A stretch of DNA of 64,000 bases from G965267425 sp965267425 (lineage in GTDB: Bacteria; Bacteroidota; Bacteroidia; Flavobacteriales_E; Vicingaceae): assembly GCA_965267425.1 (NCBI GenBank), contig OZ253959.1, positions 2,914,001 to 2,978,000 on the forward strand. The letters run 5' to 3'. This document shows positions 53,696-63,728 of the stretch, one piece after another (the stretch's first letter is position 1; every line of letters begins with the position of its first letter). The position numbers were made by a program, and so were the translations under genes. Under the pieces are notes generated by a model. It was not told the DNA's origin and ran no database searches. It saw nothing but the letters and a program-made list of their open reading frames with translations.

Positions 53696-54672
53696 TGTAC
53701 GATGAAGGAAAAGTAGGTCAACAAATATATTTGGGAGCCATCCTCCGGTAATTCTGTCGGATTTGTATGATTATCATCTTTGACATAAACCCGAAAATAA
53801 TAGGTCTTTCCTACCGTGTAATCAGCGGTATTGATTTTAAAATGATGATAATATGGCGCCAATTGCCCTTGAGCAAATGGAATAGGGCCCATAAATGGCT
53901 CCAATGCATTTTCGACAATCAAGTCTTTTTCATTTGCCTGACTATATTCAAAAAGATGATCAGAAATATTGTATTTGTTATGGGTGAAACCATTTCCCGG
54001 AATAAAATCACCGTTATTATCTATATCATACAGTCCTACCCACATATCAATATTGGTGTTTGCCGGCAATTGCATGGGAGCAACAATATTTGCTCTGTTG
54101 GTATCATGTCTAACACCGGTAGTATCATTTTCATAAGCCAATATTCCAAAAAAGGTTGGCTGAAGATTTGGTAATACAGGTGAATTCCCTAAAACATCCT
54201 TGGCACCATCTTCAATCCAATTGGTGATCAATTCAATTTCTCTTGCCGACAATGTATCATACAATGGCATTCTTCCCAAGACCGCATCATCCGTTGTAAT
54301 TCTTTCATGTAGCCAAGACAGATTTTTATCCCCTGGCGTAACTCTATAGGTAAAATCACCGTTTGCATTATTTTTTAGTACAGGGTGATAAACCAACGTG
54401 CTATAGCTGCTTTCAACCGTTCTGAAATCGGGTTCAAATGCACCATCGTGACATGCTGGCACGGCACAAGATGTGCTGAAAATATAATTATGCAATCCTA
54501 AAAAACTGGCGGAATCTACGGGAATTTGAGTAGGATCCTGTCCATAGTCAATCGTATCAAATGGATTCAAAATCTCCTCAGGAACAATTACTTCCGTTTC
54601 TTTCTTACATCCTTGTTCAGTCACAAAAATAACCGTAACCAACAACGCGATATATGCCATCCGTTTTTTCAT
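53692..54672 (-). CDS. Lipoprotein with c-type cytochrome-like CxxxxCH region
   Basis: 326 residues. Lipobox EQGC (Cys 22). Residues about 65-160 match the start of PSCyt1-like domains: STSCAVPACHDGAFEPDF (C-x4-C-H instead of CxxCH), LVYHPVLKN, GRMPLYDTLSAREIELITNW and IEDGAKD, with Met in GRMP as a possible axial ligand. The C-terminal half is beta-rich (YYHHFKINTADYTVGKTYYFRVYV). Whether heme attaches is unknown. Coupled by ATGA overlaps to the genes on both sides. Confidence 0.75.
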   Translation of the reverse strand: MKKRMAYIALLVTVIFVTEQGCKKETEVIVPEEILNPFDTIDYGQDPTQIPVDSASFLGLHNYIFSTSCAVPACHDGAFEPDFRTVESSYSTLVYHPVLKNNANGDFTYRVTPGDKNLSWLHERITTDDAVLGRMPLYDTLSAREIELITNWIEDGAKDVLGNSPVLPNLQPTFFGILAYENDTTGVRHDTNRANIVAPMQLPANTNIDMWVGLYDIDNNGDFIPGNGFTHNKYNISDHLFEYSQANEKDLIVENALEPFMGPIPFAQGQLAPYYHHFKINTADYTVGKTYYFRVYVKDDNHTNPTELPEDGSQIYLLTYFSFIVQ

Positions 54673-56000
54673 ACAAATGCCTGAGTTAACGCATTCCCAG
54701 GTAAATAACCTCCGGGAATATCCGATTCAAAACCAAGAATATGAGCAATGGTTGGTACAATGTCCACAGCTTCTCCAACTGGACTGGCTGCTGTGCCAAC
54801 ACTTGAATTTTGTTTTACAACACCTGAAGGTCCAACAATGAGTGAAAAAATCTCGCGTGAATTGTCATCGTTGGTATGGTCATAAGCTCTTAGACCATTG
54901 CCGTCATATAAACTATTGGGCTCAAGATTTCTTCCATGTTCCGGCATACAAATCATAACCGTATTGTTTGCCAAATCAGGATCAGATTGAATTTTATTCC
55001 ACAACCAGCCTACACCGTAATCCGCTTTGTGTAAAAACTGCAAATACCCTGAAAAATTATCATGGCATATATCTAAATTAAACGTATTGACAACAGTCAA
55101 TTCTGGCTTAAATTTTTCCATTACTTTCCAGGCCATGGTAAGATTGATCAAGTCACCAGATAATTCAGAAACAGGGACTCCGGAAGGCAAAGGAAATTCG
55201 ACAGGTTCGACACCGTTCAACAGATCAATAATGAACTTTTTAATGCTTTCCTTGTCTTCTCTGGAATTGACTATTCCAGGAATGTCTTCTACCGTCTTAT
55301 CAAAACTATGGTCAAGGAATGTTTTGACTTTATCCAACTTACTGACGTCATCCGGTTGGAAGTAGGAGCTGTCTTGAAAGTATTTATTTCCTAATGAATT
55401 AATAATAGTAGCTGGTCTTAAGTAATTGGCGCCATACATTGGGCCATAGTTAGGATCGCGACTATAATTCAGTGAAGGGTAAGGTCCCAATCCCTCAGAT
55501 ATCCACCAGGCATTCAATGCCGATTGAGCAGGGTTAGAATGCTTTCTATAGTACTCAAATACAGTTGGAGATTCAGGATTGATGTTTAAGTTCAAACCGG
55601 TTTGTGTATAATTACCAGTCATAGCAACGGTATGCCCATTGTAATGGCCAGTAGGGCCTTCGGTATACCTCATTTCAGGAAATAAAGTGCCTTGGTCTGA
55701 AAGTGGATTGGTGAGCACAGGATCCCAGGGATCATAAATTCCAAGTGTTGAAGACGGAGCAGCACCAGACAACATATTGTTCATCACATTTCCAGATGGC
55801 CCCAATCCTTGTGTGGCCAGGTATTGCTGCTTTACAGATTCTTGATTCCTTATTCCTCCAGCAAACAATACAAATACAACGTGATCCGCTATCCGATTAC
55901 CGGTAGCCGCAAAAAGGCGACCGGAAGGTAAAATATATGGTGCACCAATCACCCCACCTGCCAGTAATCCTGAATTACGTATAAATTTTCGTCTGTTCAT
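54669..56000 (-). CDS. DUF1501-like Tat-exported protein (alkaline phosphatase superfamily fold)
   Basis: 443 residues. Twin-arginine signal MNRRKFIRNSGLLAGGVIGA. Then DHVVFVLFAGGIRNQESVKQ (metal-site Asp/His region), HYNGHTVAMTGNYTQTG, and a C-terminal VMICMPEHGRNLEPN ... RAYDHTNDDNSREIF, which carry the late metal ligands of DUF1501/sulfatase-type proteins. DUF1501 is usually encoded with DUF1549/DUF1553 genes, as here. Substrate unknown. Confidence 0.8.
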   Translation of the reverse strand: MNRRKFIRNSGLLAGGVIGAPYILPSGRLFAATGNRIADHVVFVLFAGGIRNQESVKQQYLATQGLGPSGNVMNNMLSGAAPSSTLGIYDPWDPVLTNPLSDQGTLFPEMRYTEGPTGHYNGHTVAMTGNYTQTGLNLNINPESPTVFEYYRKHSNPAQSALNAWWISEGLGPYPSLNYSRDPNYGPMYGANYLRPATIINSLGNKYFQDSSYFQPDDVSKLDKVKTFLDHSFDKTVEDIPGIVNSREDKESIKKFIIDLLNGVEPVEFPLPSGVPVSELSGDLINLTMAWKVMEKFKPELTVVNTFNLDICHDNFSGYLQFLHKADYGVGWLWNKIQSDPDLANNTVMICMPEHGRNLEPNSLYDGNGLRAYDHTNDDNSREIFSLIVGPSGVVKQNSSVGTAASPVGEAVDIVPTIAHILGFESDIPGGYLPGNALTQAFV

Positions 56001-56002
56001 TT

Positions 56003-56515
56003 CTAGTAGAAATAATATTCATTACTTAATACAAACGCTGTGTATATATCTTTCGGCGTCAATTCCGCATCATCTTCAATGAGTTTCACCATGTATAAAG
56101 ATTCATACTTCGATGGATATCGCTGATAAAACTTCAAATATGTCTGTTCCACAAAAAATTCTATATCTGCCCGCATTTGTGTGTTACTTGGCAGATTTAC
56201 ACTGCTGCTGTTGAGATAATGTGCTAGTAATAGTTCATTTACCATGGTTTTATCCCCAATGGCCAGACTTAGTTCATTTAACTCAGAAAGTTCATTTGAT
56301 GATATTCCCGAAGAAAAAAGATCGGTATACATAATGGACACGTATTGCTCGGTAGACTTTTGTTTGGTTTTTTCGGCACCAGTATTATACAACCTCAGTG
56401 TATCCAATTCGTAAATCACATTGTCATACACCGTCTCTTCTACCTTCTTTTCTTTACAAGAAAAAAAGATCAGTACTATTAACAGGTATGTTAGCCTAGA
56501 AACCTGCATACTCAT
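56003..56515 (-). CDS. Lipoprotein in the DUF1549/DUF1501 operon
   Basis: 170 residues; signal MSMQVSRLTYLLIVLIFFSC with lipobox FFSC. ATG 56515 and 56509 both overlap the end of the upstream gene. The mature part is helical (SSNELSELNELSLAIGDKTMVNELLLAHYLNS ... FFVEQTYLKFYQRYPSKYE ... YTAFVLSNEYYFY). The F-Y-Q-R-Y-P-S and S-N-E-Y-x-F/Y ending echoes the neighbouring 301-aa DUF1549-like protein (LLKRYPTETE, ITDEYAGF), so it may be a reduced relative. Confidence 0.75.
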   Translation of the reverse strand: MSMQVSRLTYLLIVLIFFSCKEKKVEETVYDNVIYELDTLRLYNTGAEKTKQKSTEQYVSIMYTDLFSSGISSNELSELNELSLAIGDKTMVNELLLAHYLNSSSVNLPSNTQMRADIEFFVEQTYLKFYQRYPSKYESLYMVKLIEDDAELTPKDIYTAFVLSNEYYFY

Positions 56516-57401
56516 CGGTTATTGTCAATTGAATCCATACTTCTTCAATTGATCCGTTTTCTACCATATCAGCTGAATATGTGGACATTTCCTCAGAACT
56601 TGGCTCACGAATGAGCAACAATTGAAAGGCTTCAATAATCCTTCCTTCATAAAACCCATTGTTATGAGTAATGATGTCTAAAAAATCTTCTTTGCTGTTA
56701 CCGTCTCTTAACAAAACATTTACAGAACCGCCATCTACCATTTCGACGCCATTTTCCAATTCGGTCTCTGTAGGATACCTTTTCAATAAATTTTCGAAGC
56801 AAGCAATGACAAAATTTTCACTGCCCATGTTGATCTCATCGTAAATCAAGTTGAAACAGAATCGCTTGAAATATTCATTAATCGTAGCTGTTCCGTTTTT
56901 GTAATCATCTTTTGCGGCTTGTAAATCTTCAATTTTCGAAACTTCAAAATCCATAAACTGACCTGAAAGTGTATCTCCCGAAGCATATAAAAAGTCTCGA
57001 ACGAAAACATTTTCATCATAAATATCCTGTATATCACTTTCGCTAAACCCATTTAACAACAATCCACTGGTTGATTGAAACAATCGGTTATGGAATTCAT
57101 CTTTGGAAATTATGGATTGTACAATGGTAGTCCTTGCTGCGGCAGAAAGATCATTGTCCTGCAAATAGGACACATCATCATTCAATTCATCGTCCGTTGG
57201 TTCAAGACCCGTGAGGTCAATGTATAGTTTGTTGACATAATTGGTGATTTGTACTTCGGGAATACCGTCATATGGAGGCTGCTCATTCCCACTCACCACC
57301 AAATCTGTATGAGTGACTACCGTTTCCTTTTTCTCACATGCGGCAATTACCAACAACATGAGCAAGAAAACAACCTTATTTCGATGACCAAAATTGCGCA
57401 T
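56496..57401 (-). CDS. DUF1549-like lipoprotein
   Basis: 301 residues; signal ending LLVIAAC (Cys about 22). NYVNKLYIDLTGLEPTDDEL (about 53-72) is close to the DUF1549 hallmark Y-L-D-L-T-G-L-P-P-T-x-x-E. The rest is helical with two further echoes (ENLLKRYPTETELENG, QLLLIREPSSEEMSTY), suggesting internal repeats of a helical unit. First gene of the five-gene operon. DUF1549 proteins are generally paired with cytochrome domains and DUF1501; here the domains are split into separate small lipoproteins. Confidence 0.75.
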   Translation of the reverse strand: MRNFGHRNKVVFLLMLLVIAACEKKETVVTHTDLVVSGNEQPPYDGIPEVQITNYVNKLYIDLTGLEPTDDELNDDVSYLQDNDLSAAARTTIVQSIISKDEFHNRLFQSTSGLLLNGFSESDIQDIYDENVFVRDFLYASGDTLSGQFMDFEVSKIEDLQAAKDDYKNGTATINEYFKRFCFNLIYDEINMGSENFVIACFENLLKRYPTETELENGVEMVDGGSVNVLLRDGNSKEDFLDIITHNNGFYEGRIIEAFQLLLIREPSSEEMSTYSADMVENGSIEEVWIQLTITDEYAGF

Positions 57402-57486
57402 TGTCAGTTATGAAATTATTCATTTTCAGTGTATAAGACAAACCAAATGTGTTTTAATGATCATTGGTTTTGGTGCATATTCTTTA

Positions 57487-60400
57487 CTAGACCTTACTTT
57501 TTAACGGAATGAAAAGCTCAAATTCCGTGCCAACATTTTCTTCAGAATGAAATGATATTGACCCACCAAGTTGATCAATTAATCGTTTTACAATGGGAAG
57601 GCCTAATCCGGTTCCTGAAGTTTTGGTTGTGAACCTTGGTTCAAAAATATCTTTTCGTATTTCCTCAGGAATACCCGTACCATTGTCTTTAATAGACACA
57701 TGAGCCTGACCATCTTTATTATTCAATGCAATTTGAATTTTTCCGCTTTGATTTTCAGGAATGGCTTGAATACCATTTTTGACAAGATTGGTGATGATAC
57801 TGGCAAGATCTTTTTTATCACCATGCACCTTAAATTCATGTTCTTCAGAATAGTCGAAATTAACATCCAGATCTTCAGCAGCAAAAAGTTGAACAGATTG
57901 TTTAATTACCTCCACTAAATCACAATTTGCATCTGCAGCCAGTGGTGCTGAGCCCGCAAATCTTGAGAAGTCACTGGCTATCCTGCTTAAATTATCAATT
58001 TCATGAATCAACGATTTAGCAGTGTTATCAAGTTGTTCCTGCAATCCAGGTTGATTGTCCTGTGAAGCTCGTTGCAACAACTGGATATTTAATTTCATAG
58101 GGGTTAATGGGTTTTTAATCTCATGTGCCACTTGTCTTGCCATTTCCTGCCAAGCACCTTCCCTTTCAGATTTGGCTAATTGTTGAACACTTTTTTCCAA
58201 CTCAACAACCATTTTGTTGTACTCTTTTATTAATTCACCAATTTCATCATCCCCTTGCCAATCAAGAAGTTCATTTTTTTCTTCCAATCGGAAATTTTTA
58301 ATTTTTTCACGAATCAGGGTCAATGGTTTTGCCAGGTAATTGGCAAATAATAATGCAACCACCACAGAAATGGCCAAAATGAATACATAAATGTTCAATA
58401 TGGTGGTAATGAAAGAGCCCACCTCTTTTTCCAGTTCATTTTGCTTGGCAAATGAAGGAAGACTCAAATACGCCAGCACTTCTCCATTGGCGTTTCTAAA
58501 AGGAACATAGACCGCTAAATATTCCAAATCCCCAATGTGCTCTTCATGAATATATTCCGATCTTTTATCCACCAACATGGCATGTCGGGCATTTGCATCC
58601 ATTCTCCTGCCTAACAATTGCTTATCGAATATCTTGGGCCTGGAAGAACCAATCAACATCCCATTGAGATCATACATATTAATGTCTGAATTAAACACAT
58701 TTGAAAACTTCACAAGCAAGCTTTCAACATATCTATACAGGGATTGTTCCATTTGTTGTTGATCTCCCAATTTATGTTCCATTTCAATTAAAACGGATTT
58801 CATTTTTTCACTGATCTGCAATTCATTCTTTTCAAGGTATTTGTCTTTCACATAACCGGAGGTGATGTAACCAAACACACCAGTTAATACAAAAATGAAG
58901 ACGACGATAAATAACTGAATTCGAACCGTGAACTGTTGGAATCTAAAATCAGGAATCAATGGGAAATTGCTAATTACTATTCCCATGAATAACAACAATA
59001 AACTAAATATTGCAGCTAAATAAGAATAGGATGTCAACCAGGAAAATATAGAATCTTTGGGTTTACTGAGCACAATTGCACCATCTCCTGTACAGTATAA
59101 TAAATGTGCATAATCATTCTTTTCGAAGTGTCTAAATTCTGATTGCTCACAGGGTTTTTCAAGTGCAATTTCATATTTGAAATTTCCTTGTTGAGCTACA
59201 AGATTTCCTTGTTCGTAACGAGCATACGAATAATTCAAGTCAACTGTTTGATCAATTTGTTCTTGTCCAAGTAACAATTCAGGATATCCTTTTTCTTCAC
59301 GAATAAATTTTGACTCGAAAGACAGCATAACATCCATAGTATCCCTTGAATCTGCTTGCGTAATAAATTGTATGGTGGATATGTATTCTACTTTTCTTTC
59401 TCCTGTACTTACATTAATCTGAGGAGGTTCTCCTTCCTTTGATTTTTGCTTACGATAAGCAGAAATCTGAGCACGGCAATTGATTAACTCTTCCCTGGAT
59501 TGGTATGAAGTATCCTGGGTTGCACAAATTTCAATGACCACTTTGTATTTGTCCCAAAATCCCTGAAAATACCGGGCTTTGATGTATTCTGATAGTTTAT
59601 TCTTGTCAAACGATTGAGCCGAACACAATTGCTTCAATTCGAAATCATTTTGCATGCTTTTTAAATGCTCTCGCAACAAATACTCTGCAATAGGGTCTTG
59701 TTTCAACGACAATTTTTTGGCAAGAAATTCTCGCTCACCCAATTCCTTGTTACCACTTTCATGAATCAGTACAATATTAGCCGCAGCCGCCATAGTCAGC
59801 ACTATCATAACCACACCTGGAATGGAAAGTGACTCAGAATTAAATCGTCGAATTAAAAAGAGCACAATCAAACAGCAAAATGTCAAAACAGATGGAAGTA
59901 AGTCTACATTGTCAAAAACAAGGGCAAGACAGACCATAATCACTTCAAATACGGTCAATGTGAGCAACGTTTGCACCAATGATTCCATCTCCTCCAATAG
60001 GATTTGGAGGATTTTGATCATCCATAGAAAAAGAGATATGGTAATTAGCACCAATGACAGAACTAATAAAAGACTCGAAAAATCAAACCAAAGCAGTTGC
60101 GATAAATCCAGGTTTATGGAGGAGTTCGTAAACAGTGTATTTGCCAGGTGAATATGCCATGATCCTAAAGCAAACATGGCAAATGCAATCAATACTGTAT
60201 ACCCTTTTCGAAAAGGTTGTGTTTTGCTTAAGTGAAAAGTCTTGTAAAATATAAGTGCTAAAAAAAACAACGAGAATACATTGAGCACTAAATCTCCCAG
60301 GGAAGGAAAAAGTTGAGAACTTGCATATTCTTGTGGACCAAACAATTCTATGGAGTAAAGAACATGGGGTAATTCAAACGAAAGTCCAATGGCTCTAAAA

Positions 60401-61146
60401 AAGAAAATTATTATTGTGGCCAACAGGATGTTGAACTTGGTTTTTTCATGGAAAAAAAGTTGACTCAACCAACCGTACAAGGAGATAACTAGCGTGAACA
60501 AACACAATAATTCCAGCAACCGCAAAAATTGAAATGCCAATGAGCTGTTCACATCTCGTTTCTCCAATTTCAAATAAATGCTATTGCCTGTTTCGAATGA
60601 GGGAAAAGGATGAAAATCTTGCGCAGGTTCAGATGAAATTTTACCCAGATATGATTGATCAAAATTTGGGTGGAGGTGATTTTGCAAATGTTCATTTTCA
60701 TGCGAATATTTGGACATCATTCGGATGAATGTTACTACTTTGAATCCTTGCTTTTCCAGTATTGTTACAAAGTGCCATCCATTTCCCATAAAATGAACCC
60801 CTCGCTCCAATTTGTCAAGCATCTGCTTGTCATATGGAACAACATTGCCACTCCAAAAAAGTAATTCTTGATTCAATAATACAGCCCATTCAATATCCTG
60901 TTCCTGACCCAACGATATGGCTTCCAAATAAACGTTATCCTTCTTCAAATCTTGGTCAGAAGCTGATTCCAATAATTTTTCCGATTGCGTTTTCGAAAGT
61001 TCGATCAGTTCCTGAAGTTCTTCCTCCATGTCCTGATATACCTGCTCGCCAACAACACTGTTTTGCATGAAGTTGAATGTCAGCTCGGCAAATAAAATCA
61101 CCAATACTGATAAAGTCACCAGAGTTTTTTGAGAGTACTTCAACAC
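57487..61146 (-). CDS. Very large NtrY-like sensor histidine kinase
   Basis: 1219 residues. N-terminal region with about ten or more membrane helices in two groups, two large extracytoplasmic parts (about 40-195 and 470-715), a further sensor loop (about 745-895), a TM (about 900-920), HAMP (about 920-975), HisKA H-box VAHEIKNPLTPMKLNIQLLQ (His about 1010), N-box TNLVKNGIQAI, and G-boxes DNGTGIPEEI and GTGLGLPIVKRLIDQLGG. NtrY-type kinases are usually about 700-750 residues, so the N-terminal half is an extra sensor module. No response regulator lies next to it. Confidence 0.9.
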   Translation of the reverse strand: MLKYSQKTLVTLSVLVILFAELTFNFMQNSVVGEQVYQDMEEELQELIELSKTQSEKLLESASDQDLKKDNVYLEAISLGQEQDIEWAVLLNQELLFWSGNVVPYDKQMLDKLERGVHFMGNGWHFVTILEKQGFKVVTFIRMMSKYSHENEHLQNHLHPNFDQSYLGKISSEPAQDFHPFPSFETGNSIYLKLEKRDVNSSLAFQFLRLLELLCLFTLVISLYGWLSQLFFHEKTKFNILLATIIIFFFRAIGLSFELPHVLYSIELFGPQEYASSQLFPSLGDLVLNVFSLFFLALIFYKTFHLSKTQPFRKGYTVLIAFAMFALGSWHIHLANTLFTNSSINLDLSQLLWFDFSSLLLVLSLVLITISLFLWMIKILQILLEEMESLVQTLLTLTVFEVIMVCLALVFDNVDLLPSVLTFCCLIVLFLIRRFNSESLSIPGVVMIVLTMAAAANIVLIHESGNKELGEREFLAKKLSLKQDPIAEYLLREHLKSMQNDFELKQLCSAQSFDKNKLSEYIKARYFQGFWDKYKVVIEICATQDTSYQSREELINCRAQISAYRKQKSKEGEPPQINVSTGERKVEYISTIQFITQADSRDTMDVMLSFESKFIREEKGYPELLLGQEQIDQTVDLNYSYARYEQGNLVAQQGNFKYEIALEKPCEQSEFRHFEKNDYAHLLYCTGDGAIVLSKPKDSIFSWLTSYSYLAAIFSLLLLFMGIVISNFPLIPDFRFQQFTVRIQLFIVVFIFVLTGVFGYITSGYVKDKYLEKNELQISEKMKSVLIEMEHKLGDQQQMEQSLYRYVESLLVKFSNVFNSDINMYDLNGMLIGSSRPKIFDKQLLGRRMDANARHAMLVDKRSEYIHEEHIGDLEYLAVYVPFRNANGEVLAYLSLPSFAKQNELEKEVGSFITTILNIYVFILAISVVVALLFANYLAKPLTLIREKIKNFRLEEKNELLDWQGDDEIGELIKEYNKMVVELEKSVQQLAKSEREGAWQEMARQVAHEIKNPLTPMKLNIQLLQRASQDNQPGLQEQLDNTAKSLIHEIDNLSRIASDFSRFAGSAPLAADANCDLVEVIKQSVQLFAAEDLDVNFDYSEEHEFKVHGDKKDLASIITNLVKNGIQAIPENQSGKIQIALNNKDGQAHVSIKDNGTGIPEEIRKDIFEPRFTTKTSGTGLGLPIVKRLIDQLGGSISFHSEENVGTEFELFIPLKSKV

Positions 61147-61495
61147 TTTTTTGAAATCTTCTTAAAAATATATCAAATATCAATCCATTTTTACTTTTCA
61201 ATTTTCAATGATTTGCTCACCGGTTCATTTGCTAACCTTCCCTTAACAATTGCTTATATATTTCTTAACAAGAAATAAGGGTTGACTACGATTTTCTGAT
61301 CGATTTTTACAGGCTATATTTCAAAGCATTGTATCTGAGTTTCCATTTCGAATTCAATGGTAATCTGATGGGGCTCAAACATATCTTTTATGAAAGTTAT
61401 TTCTATATTTATTGACTTTCAAAAACGTCGAAAAACAGATAGCTCAGGAATTCAAATCAACCAGCAATTGAACTCAAGAAAAAACCAGCATCATT
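61147..61495. other. 349-bp intergenic region between divergent genes
   Basis: AT-rich, with no ORF worth reporting. ATTTCTT-aac-AAGAAAT (61260-61276) is a perfect 7-3-7 inverted repeat near the middle and could be an operator serving the histidine kinase or the Na/Pi cotransporter. No full TAnnTTTG box was found on the plus strand near 61496. Confidence 0.5.
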
Positions 61496-63187
61496 ATGGA
61501 TTTTAATTTCGTTAGTTTCTTAACGATTATTGGCGCTCTTGGATTCTTCATTTATGGGATGAAGGTCATGAGTGAGGGATTGCAAAAGGCAGCTGGCAGC
61601 AAGCTTCGTCAGATTTTGAGTGCCATGACCAAAAATCGATTTTTTGGTGTGTTCACAGGTTTTTTAATTACCACCATTGTTCAATCTTCTTCTGCCACCA
61701 CTGTAATGACGGTTAGTTTTGTGAATGCGGGATTAATGTCTTTGGTTGAATCGGCTGGTGTGATGATGGGAGCCAATGTTGGTACAACCATCACCGGATG
61801 GCTAATATCCATTTTTGGATTCAAGGTCAAAATTGTAACCATCTCGTTGCCCATTATTGCTATTGGATTTCCACTTCTTTTTTCTAAAAAGAGTAAAACA
61901 CGTTCTATTGCCGAAGTACTCATTGGGTTCGCATTGTTGTTTATGGGGCTGGATGCACTTAAAAATGCGGTTCCTGATTTACAACAAAATCCTCAAGTCC
62001 TGGAATTCTTAAGGAATTATACGGATATGGGAATCTTTTCAACCATCCTGTTTATCGGAATAGGTGCCATATTGACCATCATCATTCAATCTTCCAGTGC
62101 AGCTATGGCACTTACATTGGTGATGTGTAATGAAGGATGGATTCCATTTGAGTTTGCAGCTGGAATGATTTTAGGAGAAAATATTGGTACTACCATTACG
62201 GCAGAACTGGCTTCCATTGTTGGAAATGTACATGCAAAACGATCTGCACGAATTCATTCCATGTTCAATGTCATTGGAGTTACCTGGATGCTTTTTGCCA
62301 TGCCTTTGTATTTGGATATTATTTCCAACCTGGTAGAGTCAAGCACCAACTTTGGAAATCCATTTGATACCCCAGAAGCAGTTCCAACTGCACTTGCATT
62401 CTTTCATACGGCATTTAATGTTTCAAATGTGCTGATTTTGATTTGGCTGGTTCCATTTTTGGTGAGACTTGCTATCAGAACAGTACCGTCTAAAGGTGAC
62501 CATGATGAATTATTTCATTTGGAATATATCGATTCCGGTATGATGAGCACACCTGAATTGTCTTTGGTTGAAGCAGGTAAAGAAGTGGCCAAATATGGCA
62601 GCCTCACCAGAAAATTAGCCAACATGATTCCGGATTTAATTGTTGAAACAGATTCGAAAAAGTTCAACCGGCTATTGGAACGTATCAAGAAGTACGAGGA
62701 GATTACCGATCGAATGGAAATTGAAATTGCCAAATACCTGACAAAAGTTTCTGAAAATGAAATGAGCGAATCTACTTCCAATAAAGTTAGAAGCTTGTTA
62801 AGTATCATTAACGACCTGGAGCGCGTTGGAGACATCTGCTATCAAATGTCAAAAGTTATTGAAAGGAAGGCGGAAAGAAAGATTTGGTTTACACCAGAAC
62901 AACGAACCAACGTTCAAAAAATGTTTGTTCTTGCAGACGATGCCATGAATCATATGGTGCAAAGTCTCAATTCCAATTATGAACAGGCGGATTTACAAAA
63001 GGCAAAAGATCTGGAAAAGGCAATTAATCAAATGCGCAATGATTTACGCTCAGAACACCTGAAAAGTATGGGCAAAGCGGATTACAATTTTGAAGGTGGC
63101 TTGATTTATAACGACCTGTTTTCGTCCATTGAGAAAATTGGGGATCATGTGATAAATGTGAACGAAGCGATTGCCGGAGAAATTTAA
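61496..63187 (+). CDS. Na+/phosphate cotransporter with PhoU-like domain (NptA type)
   Basis: 563 residues. Two inverted-topology repeats each with the QSSSA motif (TIVQSSSATTVMTV about 61-74; IIQSSSAAMALTLV about 194-207), about eight membrane helices to residue 330, and a cytoplasmic PhoU-like helical domain (about 350-560, LLSIINDLERVGDICYQMSK). Imports phosphate with Na+. Overlaps the convergent lipoprotein by 4 bp. Confidence 0.93.
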   Translation: MDFNFVSFLTIIGALGFFIYGMKVMSEGLQKAAGSKLRQILSAMTKNRFFGVFTGFLITTIVQSSSATTVMTVSFVNAGLMSLVESAGVMMGANVGTTITGWLISIFGFKVKIVTISLPIIAIGFPLLFSKKSKTRSIAEVLIGFALLFMGLDALKNAVPDLQQNPQVLEFLRNYTDMGIFSTILFIGIGAILTIIIQSSSAAMALTLVMCNEGWIPFEFAAGMILGENIGTTITAELASIVGNVHAKRSARIHSMFNVIGVTWMLFAMPLYLDIISNLVESSTNFGNPFDTPEAVPTALAFFHTAFNVSNVLILIWLVPFLVRLAIRTVPSKGDHDELFHLEYIDSGMMSTPELSLVEAGKEVAKYGSLTRKLANMIPDLIVETDSKKFNRLLERIKKYEEITDRMEIEIAKYLTKVSENEMSESTSNKVRSLLSIINDLERVGDICYQMSKVIERKAERKIWFTPEQRTNVQKMFVLADDAMNHMVQSLNSNYEQADLQKAKDLEKAINQMRNDLRSEHLKSMGKADYNFEGGLIYNDLFSSIEKIGDHVINVNEAIAGEI

Positions 63188-63687
63188 GGCCTTACAATTT
63201 CTTCTGTTTCCACAATATTACTCTTGTTGTTAGCCCTATCGTAGAATTGACAAACGAATTTTATCGTATCGTAAGGTAATGAGTTGGTAAATGGCCTGAA
63301 TATTTCCACATTCATTTCGCCTTCCAATGCTTTATTTTTTCCCTCTGGTTCAATAAATGGCATTCTGTATTGAAATAAGGTATGGTAAGTCCATTCACCT
63401 GCATTTTTACCAAAATATTCCATAAATAAGTTAGAAGCCGGGTCAATTTTGACACCTCTGATATAAACAGTGTCACCGTCGATGATCAGCGGACCATCTT
63501 CACTTTCTTTTAGACCAACATTTCCATCACCATCTTTGAACGTAAATACCAGATACAATAGTGAGTCCTGAAAGTAATGATTTTCATAAATGAGCTCAGG
63601 AATTTCAGAAAACTGCTCTCTTTTCAGACAGCTGATGCTCAGACCTAAACTTGCAAGCAATAATGTTATTTTTAAGGTTTTGGTCAT
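63184..63687 (-). CDS. Small lipoprotein with DGDGN motif
   Basis: 167 residues; signal MTKTLKITLLLASLGLSISC, lipobox SISC. LVFTFKDGDGNVGLKESEDG resembles FSFKYTDGNGDIG in the lipoprotein at 53246-53695. Beta-rich, exported, function unknown. The repeated acidic Gly motif could bind calcium, but this is conjecture. Confidence 0.82.
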   Translation of the reverse strand: MTKTLKITLLLASLGLSISCLKREQFSEIPELIYENHYFQDSLLYLVFTFKDGDGNVGLKESEDGPLIIDGDTVYIRGVKIDPASNLFMEYFGKNAGEWTYHTLFQYRMPFIEPEGKNKALEGEMNVEIFRPFTNSLPYDTIKFVCQFYDRANNKSNIVETEEIVRP

Positions 63688-63728
63688 AGTTCAAATGTAC
63701 CAAATAAAAATTTTGCGTGTTTTGCATC

